From positions 1 through 64,000 of the forward strand of contig JAUXUN010000032.1 of assembly GCA_030680855.1 (NCBI GenBank): DNA of 64,000 bases. The letters are read 5' to 3'. Shown here in pieces: positions 1 through 11,202 of the stretch. The stretch is from Aestuariivirga sp. GTDB taxonomy: Bacteria; Pseudomonadota; Alphaproteobacteria; Rhizobiales; Aestuariivirgaceae. Within the stretch, counting starts at the first letter, position 1. Each line of letters opens with the position of its first letter. The position numbers and the translations under genes were made by a program. The notes under the pieces were generated by a model. The model worked only from the letters and a program-made list of their open reading frames with translations, did no database searches and was not told the origin of the DNA.

Positions 1-2
1 AT

Positions 3-173
3 CTCCGCATCGTGAAGATCATCTATTTTGATGAGCCCGCCGAAAAATTCGACGCATTGGATGGCGAAGTGAAATGGGTGGCCTATGCCAGCGGTGCCTT
101 TGCCCTGCTGTTCGTGGGCTTTGCGAACTATTTGGTAAACCTCGCGGAAGCCGCCGCCAAGTCGCTCTATTGA
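3..173 (+). CDS. nuoN: NADH-quinone oxidoreductase subunit N, C-terminal end (partial)
   Basis: The open frame from base 3 to the TGA at 171-173 encodes 56 residues beginning LRIVKIIYFDEPAEKFD and ending in a hydrophobic helix (ASGAFALLFVGFANYL). This matches the conserved C-terminus of NuoN, a proton-pumping membrane subunit of respiratory complex I. The rest of the gene lies upstream of the window. Its stop overlaps the likely TTG start of birA, and nuoN followed by birA and RNase J is a familiar alphaproteobacterial order, which supports the call. The fragment is too short to judge function by itself. Confidence 0.85.
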   Translation, partial: LRIVKIIYFDEPAEKFDALDGEVKWVAYASGAFALLFVGFANYLVNLAEAAAKSLY

Positions 174-880
174 AACTGCCAGCCGGTCATCGCCTTATCC
201 ATTTTGAACGCATTGATTCAACCAATGCGGAAGCCCGCCGATTGGCGGAAAGCGGCGAGCGCGGCCCCCTGTGGATTTGGTCCGACGAGCAAACCGGTGG
301 CCGCGGGCGGCTGGGGCGCACCTGGACTTCAGAGCCAGGAAATCTTTACGTCACCTACCTGTTCCAAACTGCGGCAGTGGTTGCATCGGTGGCTCAAATC
401 AGTTTTGTGGCAGCAATCGCCGTGCATGAACTGGCTTCAAATCTTTTGCCGAAAGAGAATTTCTTCCTGAAATGGCCTAATGACGTGTTGATGAATGGTG
501 CGAAGTTTTGCGGAATTCTGGCGGAGGTCGCAGGTACAAATCCAACCCGGGTTGCTCTTGGGTGTGGCATCAACCTGGCTCACGCGCCAAAAGGAACACC
601 TTATCCAGTTGCGGCGTTGGGGCGTGATTTCGCTCCTGACTTAATTCTGCCAAAGCTCGCGCTAAGCTTTTGGAATTGGCTGGAAATATGGGATGAGGGC
701 CGGGGCTTTCCGGCGATCCGGAAAGCCTGGTTGGAAAGAGCCGCCGGTGTCGGTAAGGAAGTCTCGGTAGACGGAACCATCGGGCGCTTTGAGGGCCTGG
801 ATACCGATGGTGCCCTGCTGATGACGCTCAGTGACGGCACCCAAAAACAGATTCACGCCGGGGAAGTGCGATTAGGATAG
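170..880 (+). CDS. birA: Biotin--[acetyl-CoA-carboxylase] ligase, lacking the DNA-binding domain
   Basis: Biotin protein ligase forms biotinyl-AMP and transfers biotin to a lysine of the acetyl-CoA carboxylase carrier protein. Visible motifs are DSTN near residue 16, the nucleotide loop GRGRLGR at about 44-50 and KWPNDVL at about 101-107. I place the start at TTG 170, overlapping the nuoN stop (TTGA), because similarity begins directly there; the open frame extends to base 74 but that part lies over nuoN in another frame. The product is 236 aa. There is no N-terminal helix-turn-helix, so it should be a ligase only, not a BirA-type biotin repressor. RNase J follows 2 bases after its stop, suggesting co-transcription. 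Confidence 0.93.
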   Translation: MKLPAGHRLIHFERIDSTNAEARRLAESGERGPLWIWSDEQTGGRGRLGRTWTSEPGNLYVTYLFQTAAVVASVAQISFVAAIAVHELASNLLPKENFFLKWPNDVLMNGAKFCGILAEVAGTNPTRVALGCGINLAHAPKGTPYPVAALGRDFAPDLILPKLALSFWNWLEIWDEGRGFPAIRKAWLERAAGVGKEVSVDGTIGRFEGLDTDGALLMTLSDGTQKQIHAGEVRLG

Positions 881-882
881 AC

Positions 883-2550
883 ATGAACGCGAAGAAGAAG
901 AGCCCACACGCCAAAGACCTAGTGCTGCTGCCTCTGGGCGGCACCGGCGAAATCGGGATGAACTGCTATTGCTACGGCGCGGGGTCAAACGATGACCGCG
1001 AATGGCTGATGGTCGATCTCGGCGTGAAGTTTGGCGAAGATGCCGACCCTGGAATTGATGTGGTACTCCCCGACGTTTCCTTCATAGCCAAGAACCGCAA
1101 GAAACTGGCAGGCCTTGTACTCACCCACGGCCACGAGGATCACATGGGCGCCGTGCCATGGCTCTGGCCGCAGCTCAAGTGCCCTGTCTACTGCACGCCC
1201 TTCGCCGCGGCTCTTCTGAACAATAAGCTGAAGGAGCATGGGCTTGATGAGGATGTGAAAGTTCACATCATTCCACTCGGCGGAAAATTCAAGGTCGGCT
1301 CGTTTGATCTTGAATTTGTGAACGTCACCCACTCCATTCCAGAACCCTGCGCGCTGCTGATCAAAACAAGCCACGGCACCGTATTTCATTCCGGTGACTG
1401 GAAAATTGACCGCACGCCCACCTTCGGCGCAGGAATTGACGAAAAGCGCCTCGCCGAAATCGGCAATGAAGGCGTGGATGCCTTGGTTTGCGATTCCACC
1501 AATGTCCTGCGTGAAGGTCTCTCGCCTTCCGAGCGTGACGTCGCCGCAACCATTGCGGATATTGTCAAACACGCTAAGGGCCGCGTCGCCATCACCACTT
1601 TCGCCTCCCATGTGGAGCGCATAGCTTCTGCCGTGCGCGCCGCCCGCGCCAATGGCCGTGAAGTCGTGATCGCCGGCCGGGCCATGCGCAATACCATTGA
1701 GGCAGCTCGCGCTTGCGGCTACATGCCCGATGCCGGCGAATTCCTTGACGAGGAATCATTCGGCTATCTGCCCGCGAACAAGATCATGCTGCTGTGCACC
1801 GGAAGCCAGGGCGAGCCCCGCGCCGCCATCGCGCGGATTGGCGAAGACCAACACCCCCATGTGGCGCTCGAAAAAGGTGATCTCGTCATTTTCTCATCGC
1901 GCACGATTCCCGGAAACGAAAAGGAAGTTGCCCTTGTCCACAATAATCTGGCGAAGCTCGACGTTGACCTGATTACCGCCGATGAAGCTTTGATCCATAC
2001 CTCGGGCCACCCGCGCCAGGGTGAACTCAAAGCCATGTATGAGTGGTTGAAGCCCAAGGCCTTGATCCCCATGCATGGCGAAGCCCGCCATCTCCGGGCC
2101 CATGCGAAGTTCGCCAAAGCCTGCGGCATTCCCCAGGCCCTGGTCCCGCTGGACGGCCATATGATGCGGCTGTGCCCAGGTTCCCTGGAAAATGTCGACG
2201 AAGCAACCTTTGGCCGATTGCACGTCGACGGAAAGCTCATTGTGCCCGCCGAAGGTGGCCCCGCCAAGCAGCGCCGCAAGCTTTCAGCGGTCGGCGCTGT
2301 ATTTGTTTCCGTTGTCCTTGATGAGAAGCTGCAACTTGCCGATGATATCCAGTTGCTTGGCGACGGTCTGCCCCCGGTTCTTGAGGATGATTTGCTGGAT
2401 GCGGCCGAGGATGCCTTCGAGTCCATGCCAAGGCCCCGGCGCAAGGATGACGCCGCCGTGGCCGAGACCATTCGCATAGCGGTGCGCCGCGCCGCCGATC
2501 AAATATGGGGTAAAAAGCCCGTTTGCAAGGTGCTCGTGCAGCGCGCGTGA
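883..2550 (+). CDS. rnj: Ribonuclease J
   Basis: Metallo-beta-lactamase-fold RNase of 555 aa with both endo- and 5'-exonuclease activity in the characterised family, acting in mRNA turnover and rRNA maturation in the cytoplasm. The zinc-binding HGHEDHMG motif is at residues 82-89, followed by the beta-CASP region ([24 protein letters not shown]) and HGEARH. The C-terminal domain is present, so length is normal. It starts 2 bases after the birA stop and is probably cotranscribed with it. Alphaproteobacteria typically carry one RNase J in addition to RNase E. Confidence 0.95.
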   Translation: MNAKKKSPHAKDLVLLPLGGTGEIGMNCYCYGAGSNDDREWLMVDLGVKFGEDADPGIDVVLPDVSFIAKNRKKLAGLVLTHGHEDHMGAVPWLWPQLKCPVYCTPFAAALLNNKLKEHGLDEDVKVHIIPLGGKFKVGSFDLEFVNVTHSIPEPCALLIKTSHGTVFHSGDWKIDRTPTFGAGIDEKRLAEIGNEGVDALVCDSTNVLREGLSPSERDVAATIADIVKHAKGRVAITTFASHVERIASAVRAARANGREVVIAGRAMRNTIEAARACGYMPDAGEFLDEESFGYLPANKIMLLCTGSQGEPRAAIARIGEDQHPHVALEKGDLVIFSSRTIPGNEKEVALVHNNLAKLDVDLITADEALIHTSGHPRQGELKAMYEWLKPKALIPMHGEARHLRAHAKFAKACGIPQALVPLDGHMMRLCPGSLENVDEATFGRLHVDGKLIVPAEGGPAKQRRKLSAVGAVFVSVVLDEKLQLADDIQLLGDGLPPVLEDDLLDAAEDAFESMPRPRRKDDAAVAETIRIAVRRAADQIWGKKPVCKVLVQRA

Positions 2551-2566
2551 TATACTGCAGCGAATC

Positions 2567-4810
2567 ATGAGCAAGCCCGTAAAGCCTCCCCAGGACCCCA
2601 ACAACATAGAGCCGATCCAGCTTCGTGAAGCGCTGGAAGAGCGCTATCTCGCCTATGCTCTTTCAACCATCATGCACCGCGCCTTGCCCGACGTGCGCGA
2701 TGGCCTGAAGCCGGTGCATCGCCGCCTTCTCCACGTCATGCGCCTTTTGCGCCTGGACCCTGGTGCTGCCTTCAAGAAGTCAGCCAAGATCGTGGGCGAT
2801 GTCATGGGCGGCTACCATCCCCATGGCGACCAGTCGATTTATGATGCCCTGGTGCGCCTGGCCCAAGATTTTTCCTCGCGCTATCCCCTGATTGATGGCC
2901 AGGGCAATTTTGGCAACGTCGATGGCGACAGTGCTGCTGCCTACCGCTACACCGAAGCGCGCATGACCGAAGTGGCGCGCCTGCTGCTTGAAAATCTCGA
3001 CGAAGACACGGTTGATTTCCGCCCCAATTACGACGGCACTGTAGAAGAGCCCGTGGTTCTGCCCGGCGCTTTTCCGAATCTTTTGGCCAATGGCGCAACC
3101 GGCATTGCTGTGGGCATGGCGACAAGCATTCCGCCGCACAATGCCGCCGAGCTTTGTGATGCCGCCCTTCATCTTATCAAGTTTCCCAATGCCGGGGTGG
3201 AAAAGCTCACCCAATTTGTTATCGGACCGGATTTCCCGACCGGCGGCATCGTCATCGATGATCGCGCCTCGATCATTGAAGCTTACAAGACGGGCAGGGG
3301 CGGTTTCCGGGTCAGGGCCAGATGGACCACGGAAGATTTGGGGCGCGGCGGCTGGCAAATCGTCATCACCGAAATTCCATATCTCGTGCAGAAAAGCCGT
3401 CTCATCGAAAAATGCGCCGAACTCCTGACCGCAAAGAAACTTCCACTTCTGGCCGACATCCGGGATGAATCAACCGAGGATATCCGCATCGTCCTGGAGC
3501 CGAAAAGCCGCACCGTTGATCCCACCCTGATGATGGAGCAGATGTTCCGCAATACGGAACTGGAAGCGCGCATTCCGCTGAACATGAATGTACTCTCCGG
3601 CGGCAAGGTTCCGGTTGTCATGTCGCTGGCCGATGTGCTGCGTGAATGGCTTCAGCATCGCAAGACTGTCCTGGTCCGCCGCACCAATTTCAGGCTCGCG
3701 GAAATTGCCAGGCGCCTGGAAATTCTCGGCGGCTATCTGATCGCCTACCTCAACCTTGACGAAGTCATCCGGATTATCCGCGAGGAGGATGAGCCAAAAC
3801 CCGCCCTGATGAAGCGCTTCAAGCTCACCGACAATCAGGCCGAGGCGATTCTGAACATGCGGCTGCGGGCTTTGCGCAAGCTTGAGGAGATGGAAATCCG
3901 CACGGAGAATGGCAACCTGATTAAGGAGCAGAAGGGATTGAACGCCCTTCTCAAGTCAGACGACCAGCAATGGCAGCATATCTCCGAGGAGATCAAGGCC
4001 GTCAAAGAGATGTTCAGCAAGAAGACTCCGCTCGGCAAAAGGCGCACGGATTTTGCCGAAGCGCCGGAAATTGATCTCGATCTCGAACAGTCCATGATCG
4101 AGAAGGAGCCGGTCACCATCGTCTGCAGCGAAAAGAGCTGGATCAGGGCGATGAAGGGCCACATCGAAGACTCAACGGCTCTTTCCTATAAGGATGGCGA
4201 CCAGGGAAAATTCGTTCTGAACGCCCAGTCCACCGACAAGATCATGCTGTTCTCCTCGTCGGGCAAGTTCTTCACCCTGGAAGCGGGAAAGCTCCCCGGT
4301 GGCCGCGGCCATGGGGAACCTGTGCGCCTCATGGCCGATCTCGACTCAACCGATTCAATCGTCGCCTTGTTCGTCCATGCACCCGGCACAAAGCGGCTTC
4401 TCGCCTCAACTGACGGCGACGGCTTTGTTGTTCTTGAGGATGAATGCGTGGCCACTACCCGCAAGGGCAAGCAGGTGTTGAATGTCAAAGCACCATCCGA
4501 GGCGCTGGTTTGCGCGCCCGTGGCAGAGTCCGATAATCATGTTGCAACTGTTGGCAACAACCGAAAATTGCTGATTTTCAAGCTTTCCGAGCTTTCGGAA
4601 ATGACCCGTGGCAAGGGCGTTCGCATGCAGAAGTTCAAGGACGGCGGCTTGTCGGACGCGCGAACCTTCAACTTGAAGGAGGGCCTGTCTTGGATCGATT
4701 CATCAGGGCGGAACTTTACCGTGACTGAATTGAAGGACTGGCTGGGCGAACGTGCCCAGGCAGGCCGTCTGCCACCCAAGGGATTTCCAAAGAACAACCG
4801 CTTTGGTTAA
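2567..4810 (+). CDS. parC: DNA topoisomerase IV subunit A
   Basis: A 747-aa type IIA topoisomerase subunit that, with ParE, decatenates daughter chromosomes. The N-terminal breakage-reunion domain has the [14 protein letters not shown] motif, the quinolone-determining segment [15 protein letters not shown], and the catalytic tyrosine in RYTEAR (about Tyr128). A long coiled region (residues ~390-480) and a C-terminal beta-pinwheel follow. The total length and the lack of a GyrA-box-like motif favour ParC over GyrA. It begins 16 bases after RNase J. The Gln following HPHGD is the form I expect in alphaproteobacterial ParC, so it is not evidence of resistance by itself. Confidence 0.94.
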   Translation: MSKPVKPPQDPNNIEPIQLREALEERYLAYALSTIMHRALPDVRDGLKPVHRRLLHVMRLLRLDPGAAFKKSAKIVGDVMGGYHPHGDQSIYDALVRLAQDFSSRYPLIDGQGNFGNVDGDSAAAYRYTEARMTEVARLLLENLDEDTVDFRPNYDGTVEEPVVLPGAFPNLLANGATGIAVGMATSIPPHNAAELCDAALHLIKFPNAGVEKLTQFVIGPDFPTGGIVIDDRASIIEAYKTGRGGFRVRARWTTEDLGRGGWQIVITEIPYLVQKSRLIEKCAELLTAKKLPLLADIRDESTEDIRIVLEPKSRTVDPTLMMEQMFRNTELEARIPLNMNVLSGGKVPVVMSLADVLREWLQHRKTVLVRRTNFRLAEIARRLEILGGYLIAYLNLDEVIRIIREEDEPKPALMKRFKLTDNQAEAILNMRLRALRKLEEMEIRTENGNLIKEQKGLNALLKSDDQQWQHISEEIKAVKEMFSKKTPLGKRRTDFAEAPEIDLDLEQSMIEKEPVTIVCSEKSWIRAMKGHIEDSTALSYKDGDQGKFVLNAQSTDKIMLFSSSGKFFTLEAGKLPGGRGHGEPVRLMADLDSTDSIVALFVHAPGTKRLLASTDGDGFVVLEDECVATTRKGKQVLNVKAPSEALVCAPVAESDNHVATVGNNRKLLIFKLSELSEMTRGKGVRMQKFKDGGLSDARTFNLKEGLSWIDSSGRNFTVTELKDWLGERAQAGRLPPKGFPKNNRFG

Positions 4811-4922
4811 CAGGATTGGTCTTGGAAGGGTGTTTTTCCATTTAATTGGGCTTTATCATTTCAACTGATATTAAATAACGTCATGAATCTTAACGCAAAA
4901 TTATCCGGGCCACCCACATGAT

Positions 4923-5768
4923 ATGGATAGAGAACGGTTACAGTTTGCAGATGTAATTCACGGAAGGACTGTAAGGATTATTGGAGCCGCGCCAGCGGAT
5001 AAGGTCATGCACGGCCAGAGATTTTGGATAGCTGGGGGAAGAAAGCTCCCCGATTCCTCCATCGAAAATGTCCTCGATGAAGTTGAGGCGGAACGTTTCA
5101 ATCATGACGGCGCCGTAAGGGTTACCACCGGCCCACTGGGCACGGAAATCAAATGGTCGGTTTTTTCACCCTGCTTTGGTTCGCTCTATTACGCCATTGA
5201 ATGGTTGCCGCAGGCCAGCCTGCCCATCGTCCTGCGCTTTTATCTCTCCGGATGGTTTGAAGAGACCTGCTTCACCGCCGCGCACGCAATCAACAGGATC
5301 GAACAAATTCTTGCCAAGAGCGAACTGCATCTGACCAGGCGGACGTTCGTTGAGGAATTTGACCCGAACGGAAAGACGTTATCGCCCATGCTGCAAAAGA
5401 TCTGGCATGATCATACGATATCGCCCGAAAATTCCGTAGATTGCGTTTATGAGGAGCAGTCGCGCAAATTTCGCGTTGACCGGATTGGCGCGCAGTCGAC
5501 GATCGCCAAATACTATGGAATGTCGCCTGTATCCTATGCCTGCAAGAGCGGCAATTCCTACGACGAAGTTGTAAGCGAAGGATATGCCCAGGTATTGCGT
5601 TCGGGAAGGCCGCGCTATGATCATGTGCTGGCTGCCATGCGTATGCCTGACAATGTCGTACGATGGGTGCCTTATCAAAGAATTGTTGTGCCAAGGCATA
5701 ACAGTGAGAGACTGCAGTGCGTAAGCGTTGTGGCCGAAATTGCCAACGTGGAAATCAGCCTCATCTGA
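4923..5768 (+). CDS. Conserved hypothetical protein, possibly PAS-like C-terminal half
   Basis: An intact 281-aa soluble protein that I do not recognise by name. No signal peptide or membrane segment is visible. The C-terminal half (from about residue 150: LQKIWHDHTISPENSV, then RVDRIGAQSTIAKYYG, then YDEVVSEGYAQVLRSGRPRYDHVL) resembles the short PAS-type sensory domains common in alphaproteobacterial orphan proteins, but the match is by general pattern only. It stands alone after a 112-bp gap from parC and is convergent with the next gene. Codon use is like the flanking core genes, so it is probably resident. Confidence 0.6.
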   Translation: MDRERLQFADVIHGRTVRIIGAAPADKVMHGQRFWIAGGRKLPDSSIENVLDEVEAERFNHDGAVRVTTGPLGTEIKWSVFSPCFGSLYYAIEWLPQASLPIVLRFYLSGWFEETCFTAAHAINRIEQILAKSELHLTRRTFVEEFDPNGKTLSPMLQKIWHDHTISPENSVDCVYEEQSRKFRVDRIGAQSTIAKYYGMSPVSYACKSGNSYDEVVSEGYAQVLRSGRPRYDHVLAAMRMPDNVVRWVPYQRIVVPRHNSERLQCVSVVAEIANVEISLI

Positions 5769-5792
5769 TTTTTGTTTCACACAAACGTGACT

Positions 5793-6494
5793 TCAGTTCG
5801 TGCTGGTTTTCATTTCATTGATCATTTGTTCTATGGCGTGGCGTTCGGCGATGTTCAGCCACTCGATGAGGTCAATTCCGTCGGTTGCCCATTGCCAGCG
5901 AAGGAATCCCTTCTCCATATAGGTATAGCCCATACGGTTGGGATGGCCGTGAGAGGCCATGCGCTCGCTGCTAAGGGCCCAAACCGAATCGGGATTCCAT
6001 TTTATCAAGCTCAGGATCATTCCAAGCCGGGAGAATTTTTCCATCAATTTTCGGTTGCGAACTTGCGGATCGACCCAGAACTCCCCGTGGAATACCAGCT
6101 TCCCCCGGATTCTTTCGGCAATGCTGTTTTTGGGGGGGGCCGCGTGGGTGGGTACCATCAGTTCCTGCCGCCGCATTGCCAGGCCGATTGTCAGGTTAGG
6201 CCCCCAATCGGCCAGGTTTGAATCAACATAATCGTACCTGTAGGCCTGAAGGCCCGAGACAGCACCCGTTGCTGATGTCAGTTTCATCCAGAAAAAGCGT
6301 TCGGGCGTGAAATTGCAAACCTCGGGATCAAAAAACGGGGAAACTGGCTTGCGGCAGGTTTCAAGCTTGGTGCTGTTAAGCTTCGCTGCGTCATTTCCTG
6401 TTTCAACAGCAAAACCAATCTGCTCTATTTCTGCAGCAAGAGCGGCGCAAACGGTGACCGCGCCTAGTGGATCTTCTATGCAAAGTTGTGACAT
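5793..6494 (-). CDS. Conserved hypothetical protein, GNAT-like appearance
   Basis: A 233-aa protein of unknown function. I start it at the ATG at 6494 because AGGAAG sits just upstream; the open frame itself extends to 6554. The central part (FHGEFWVDPQVRNRKLMEKF, then LGMILSLIKWNPDSVWAL) looks like the acetyl-CoA-binding loop and following strand of GNAT acetyltransferases, with an 'R-N-R-K-L' stretch where a pyrophosphate loop could lie, but key residues are not diagnostic. No signal peptide. It converges on the preceding unknown gene with only 24 bp between stops. Confidence 0.55.
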   Translation of the reverse strand: MSQLCIEDPLGAVTVCAALAAEIEQIGFAVETGNDAAKLNSTKLETCRKPVSPFFDPEVCNFTPERFFWMKLTSATGAVSGLQAYRYDYVDSNLADWGPNLTIGLAMRRQELMVPTHAAPPKNSIAERIRGKLVFHGEFWVDPQVRNRKLMEKFSRLGMILSLIKWNPDSVWALSSERMASHGHPNRMGYTYMEKGFLRWQWATDGIDLIEWLNIAERHAIEQMINEMKTSTN

Positions 6495-6587
6495 TGGGCT
6501 TCCTAATGAATTTGAATTCATTATCCATAGAATGCCTAGCGTCTCAGTCAACAAAGGTGAAGGAAACCGAACAATTATGGTGAATGG

Positions 6588-7325
6588 CTATTTCCTGACG
6601 AAAAGCGTCCACCCGTCGGGTGTCAATCTTTCCTGGGGAAGGAACCGTGATTTGTATTCCATTTTGGCGGAGCCTTTGACCCAATAGCCAAGATACAAAT
6701 AATCCAGGCCCATCCGCTGTGCCCGCGAAATACTGTCGAGGATGATGAAAGTGCCAAGGCTGCGCTTTTCAAAACGCGGTTCATAAAAACTGTAGATGAG
6801 CGACAGGCCGTCATCCAGCATGTCAACGAGGACCGCGCCAATGAGTTCTCCCGGCTCCCGGCCATCGGTCTTGAGCCGGTACTCCACCAGATGGCTGTCC
6901 ACAAAAGTCTCGTCAATCATGGCCGCAAAGTCGAGCACACTCATTTCCGCCATGCCGCCGTTGCCATGGCGTGAATCAATATAGTCCCTGAACACGCCAT
7001 AGTGTTCGCTTGTGGCTTTCGCCCGCACCGGTGTTCCCACCAAATCCTTGTTGCGGGCAAGGACGCGAAGTGACGATTTGCTCCAGGTGAACTGCTTGAC
7101 CGGCGTACGCACCGAGACGCAGGCGCTGCATCCATCGCAGGCCGGGCGGTACGCTATGTTTTGACTGCGCCGGAACCCGCCCCGCGAAAGCTGAGTGTTC
7201 AGTGTGCGCGCGTCCTGGCCTACGAGATGGGTGAAAACCTTCCGCTCGAGCCGACCCGACAGGTAAGGGCAGGGTGCCGGTGCCGTGATGAAAAACTGCG
7301 GAAAGTTGCGGCGCTCGATGCTCAA
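6588..7325 (-). CDS. bpt: Aspartate/glutamate leucyltransferase (bacterial protein transferase)
   Basis: N-end-rule enzyme that adds leucine from Leu-tRNA to proteins starting with Asp or Glu, marking them for ClpAP. The N-terminal domain contains the Cys cluster in RPACDGCSACVSVR and the C-terminal GNAT-like domain contains YSFYEP and LYLGYWVKG. I choose TTG at 7325 (product LSIERRNFPQFF..., 245 aa) since AAGGA lies 8 bases upstream and homologous proteins begin about here; the open frame extends to 7400. It is transcribed divergently from the dehydrogenase gene at 7458. Confidence 0.88.
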   Translation of the reverse strand: MSIERRNFPQFFITAPAPCPYLSGRLERKVFTHLVGQDARTLNTQLSRGGFRRSQNIAYRPACDGCSACVSVRTPVKQFTWSKSSLRVLARNKDLVGTPVRAKATSEHYGVFRDYIDSRHGNGGMAEMSVLDFAAMIDETFVDSHLVEYRLKTDGREPGELIGAVLVDMLDDGLSLIYSFYEPRFEKRSLGTFIILDSISRAQRMGLDYLYLGYWVKGSAKMEYKSRFLPQERLTPDGWTLFVRK

Positions 7326-7457
7326 TCCTAGTGTCCTTCGACGGTGGGTTCGAAGCACAAGGTTAATGCCGCTTGCCTGCTTCGTGCAAGCGCCATTCAA
7401 ACGTAGGTGGAAATTGGGCCGCCGTCAGTTTAAGAGGGGAAAAACCGGAGTGTTGGA

Positions 7458-9388
<1,931 letters not shown>

Positions 9389-9521
9389 TCATTTCCCCGC
9401 CGCTCGGACAGCAAGATAGCGTTAACCAAACCACCAAGATTCAAGCCATGTTTTAAGCGAATTAACGGGCTTCGCTTATCCATATCCCCTGTTGAACGAT
9501 GCCTGTTGGCCCGGTGGTCTG

Positions 9522-10193
9522 ATGCTCAAATTTTCGCAATTCCTCATTACGCTTCCTCTTCTTGCCCTGCCGCTTGCCACCCTTGGCGCAAAACCAGCTC
9601 TTGCGGAATCCGTTGGCCTTGAGCGCGCCCTGGAACTCCTGGCGAAATCCGTCGTGGTCGATAACAAATGCAATGTTCTGACCGTGTCCGAGAGAGATGA
9701 ACTTTCAAACTATGTAGCCAAGGCCGAAGTGGCTGCGGCGGAAAGAACCACGGTCGATGTGACCCGTTCCGCCCTTTCAGCCGGACAAAGCCAGGGCCAG
9801 GCCGAAACCTGCGGGGCGATGGCCAGCCAGGAAGTGAAAGAAACGCTGACGGCCGCCCGCGATGCAATCAGTGCGGCAGAACAGGGTGATGGCTTCGCGG
9901 TGGAGCCAGCCCTGACTATTGCAACGCCCGCGCCCAGGGGCGGTCTTTCTGCCTATGGCAGAATAATTGAAACCTATTATTTAGAACGGCGCTGCACCTT
10001 TCTTTCAAGGCGCAAAATGAATTCATTTTACAAGGCTGTCGTGAGGAGCCACCGGGCCGCAATCTCGGAGTTTGGCAAACCGGCGGTTTCAAAGATCATG
10101 AAATCCGCCGAAGCCCGCTCGAACTATCAGAGCTGCAATGGAGTGGGGGAAGCGCGCGTGAAAGCGGGCTTTGCCGAGGTCGCCAGCCGCTAG
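9522..10193 (+). CDS. Secreted cysteine-containing protein with an internal duplication, unknown function
   Basis: A 223-aa protein from ATG 9522 (GGTGG upstream; the frame is open from 9492). The first ~28 residues form a signal peptide ending ALA-ES, predicting export to the periplasm. The mature part holds two similar blocks, each starting and ending with Cys: from CNVLTVSERDELSNY to QAETC, and from CTFLSRRKMNSFYKA to NYQSC, separated by an Ala/Pro-rich linker. This suggests two small helical domains, each closed by a disulfide. I recognise no family. It stands alone 250 bp upstream of ldtR. Confidence 0.6.
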   Translation: MLKFSQFLITLPLLALPLATLGAKPALAESVGLERALELLAKSVVVDNKCNVLTVSERDELSNYVAKAEVAAAERTTVDVTRSALSAGQSQGQAETCGAMASQEVKETLTAARDAISAAEQGDGFAVEPALTIATPAPRGGLSAYGRIIETYYLERRCTFLSRRKMNSFYKAVVRSHRAAISEFGKPAVSKIMKSAEARSNYQSCNGVGEARVKAGFAEVASR

Positions 10194-10444
10194 CAACTGT
10201 TAACCATGATCGGTCCTGCACGAAGCCATCTCCGCGCTCTTTTTTAACCAGACAAGGTCGCATTTGATTAACATAGGAAAAAAAGACTCCATAAACTGTC
10301 TTCGAAGAAGCAGCAAACTATCGAAAATATAAGGATAAATTTACCCAACCTGTTCAGGTCGCCTTAAATCCGCCAGCGTATTCTCGGGGCATCAGAGGAA
10401 CGGACAAAAGAGCCGGCCTCACAAACAAGGGATAGGTGGATAAC
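10194..10444 (+). other. Intergenic region upstream of ldtR
   Basis: A 251-bp AT-rich stretch without a gene. It contains the ldtR leader; AGGTGG directly precedes the ATG at 10445. No convincing -35/-10 pair or terminator hairpin stands out. Confidence 0.4.
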
Positions 10445-10960
10445 ATGAATACGCAAGTTGCCGGGGGAGTCCGCGCCGTGGAAGTTGCACCGCAGCGGAA
10501 AGAGATAAAGTATCGGTACATGGAAGCCTTGACGCTGATTGAGCGGCTGCACCGCCGCTTGCTCGACGTCATCAAGGACGATTTTGAGCGTTCCGGCGAA
10601 CCGGAAGTAAACCCTGTACAGGCGCTTCTCCTGTTCAATATCGCCGATTCGGAGTTGACCGCCGGCGAGCTCAAGACGCGCGGTCACTACCAGGGTTCAA
10701 ACGTTTCCTACAATCTCAAGAAGCTTGTTGAATCGGGTTATGTGAACCATGAGCGTTCAAGTGCCGACAAGCGCTCGGTACGGGTAAAGCTGACGCCGAA
10801 GGGCCAGGCCATCCGTGACCGCATCGACATGCTTTACAACCGCCAGCTCCAGGCCGTTGAAGAGGTTGTCGGCCTCTCGATTGATGAATTTGACCGCTTG
10901 AACAAGGCGCTCACGCGGCTTGAGCGCTTCTGGACCGACCAGATCCTCTACCGCCTGTAA
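10445..10960 (+). CDS. ldtR: MarR-family regulator of an L,D-transpeptidase (LdtR)
   Basis: A 171-aa winged-helix regulator. The DNA-binding part (VNPVQALLLFNIADSELTAGEL, GSNVSYNLKKLVESGYV, then the wing SADKRSVRVKLT) is flanked by dimerisation helices. LdtR proteins described in Liberibacter and Sinorhizobium control the neighbouring ldtP gene, and an L,D-transpeptidase follows here in the same orientation, so the assignment rests on both sequence and context. I use the ATG at 10445 because AGGTGG is 5 bases upstream; a GTG at 10436 is an alternative. A strong terminator follows the gene, so ldtP must have its own promoter. Confidence 0.9.
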   Translation: MNTQVAGGVRAVEVAPQRKEIKYRYMEALTLIERLHRRLLDVIKDDFERSGEPEVNPVQALLLFNIADSELTAGELKTRGHYQGSNVSYNLKKLVESGYVNHERSSADKRSVRVKLTPKGQAIRDRIDMLYNRQLQAVEEVVGLSIDEFDRLNKALTRLERFWTDQILYRL

Positions 10961-10980
10961 CAAGGAATTAAAGAGCAAAA

Positions 10981-11014
10981 GCCCTGTGGCCGAAAAGCCT
11001 CAGGGCCTTTTTTT
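10981..11014 (+). terminator. Rho-independent terminator of ldtR
   Basis: Stem GCCCTG/CAGGGC (10981-10986 with 11001-11006), extended by three inner pairs beyond one mismatch, followed by C and a run of seven T. It starts 20 bases after the ldtR stop. Confidence 0.85.
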
Positions 11015-11103
11015 GTTTAAAATCTACATTTCGATGGCCGGCAAGTATAGGTTTTTGCTCGATTTAGCCAGCTAACACCTTGTGGAGCACTTATGCTAAC
11101 TTT

Positions 11104-11132
11104 TTGACGAGTCGCGCCAAGGCTGGTACAGC
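11104..11132 (+). promoter_or_regulatory. Possible promoter of ldtP
   Basis: TTGACG at 11104-11109 and TACAGC at 11127-11132 are separated by 17 bp, 71 bp before the ldtP start. The -35 is good and the -10 weak. It lies downstream of the ldtR terminator, where a separate ldtP promoter is required. Confidence 0.4.
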
Positions 11133-11202
11133 TTAGCAAATCAGGAAAGATACTTGCCAATGGCCCATAAGAGGCCCGGAGCAGGGTGGCAATGAGGCAA
11201 AA

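Noticed and set aside
2807-2860. Quinolone-resistance substitution in ParC
   Set aside because: Gln after HPHGD is, as far as I know, the ordinary alphaproteobacterial residue.
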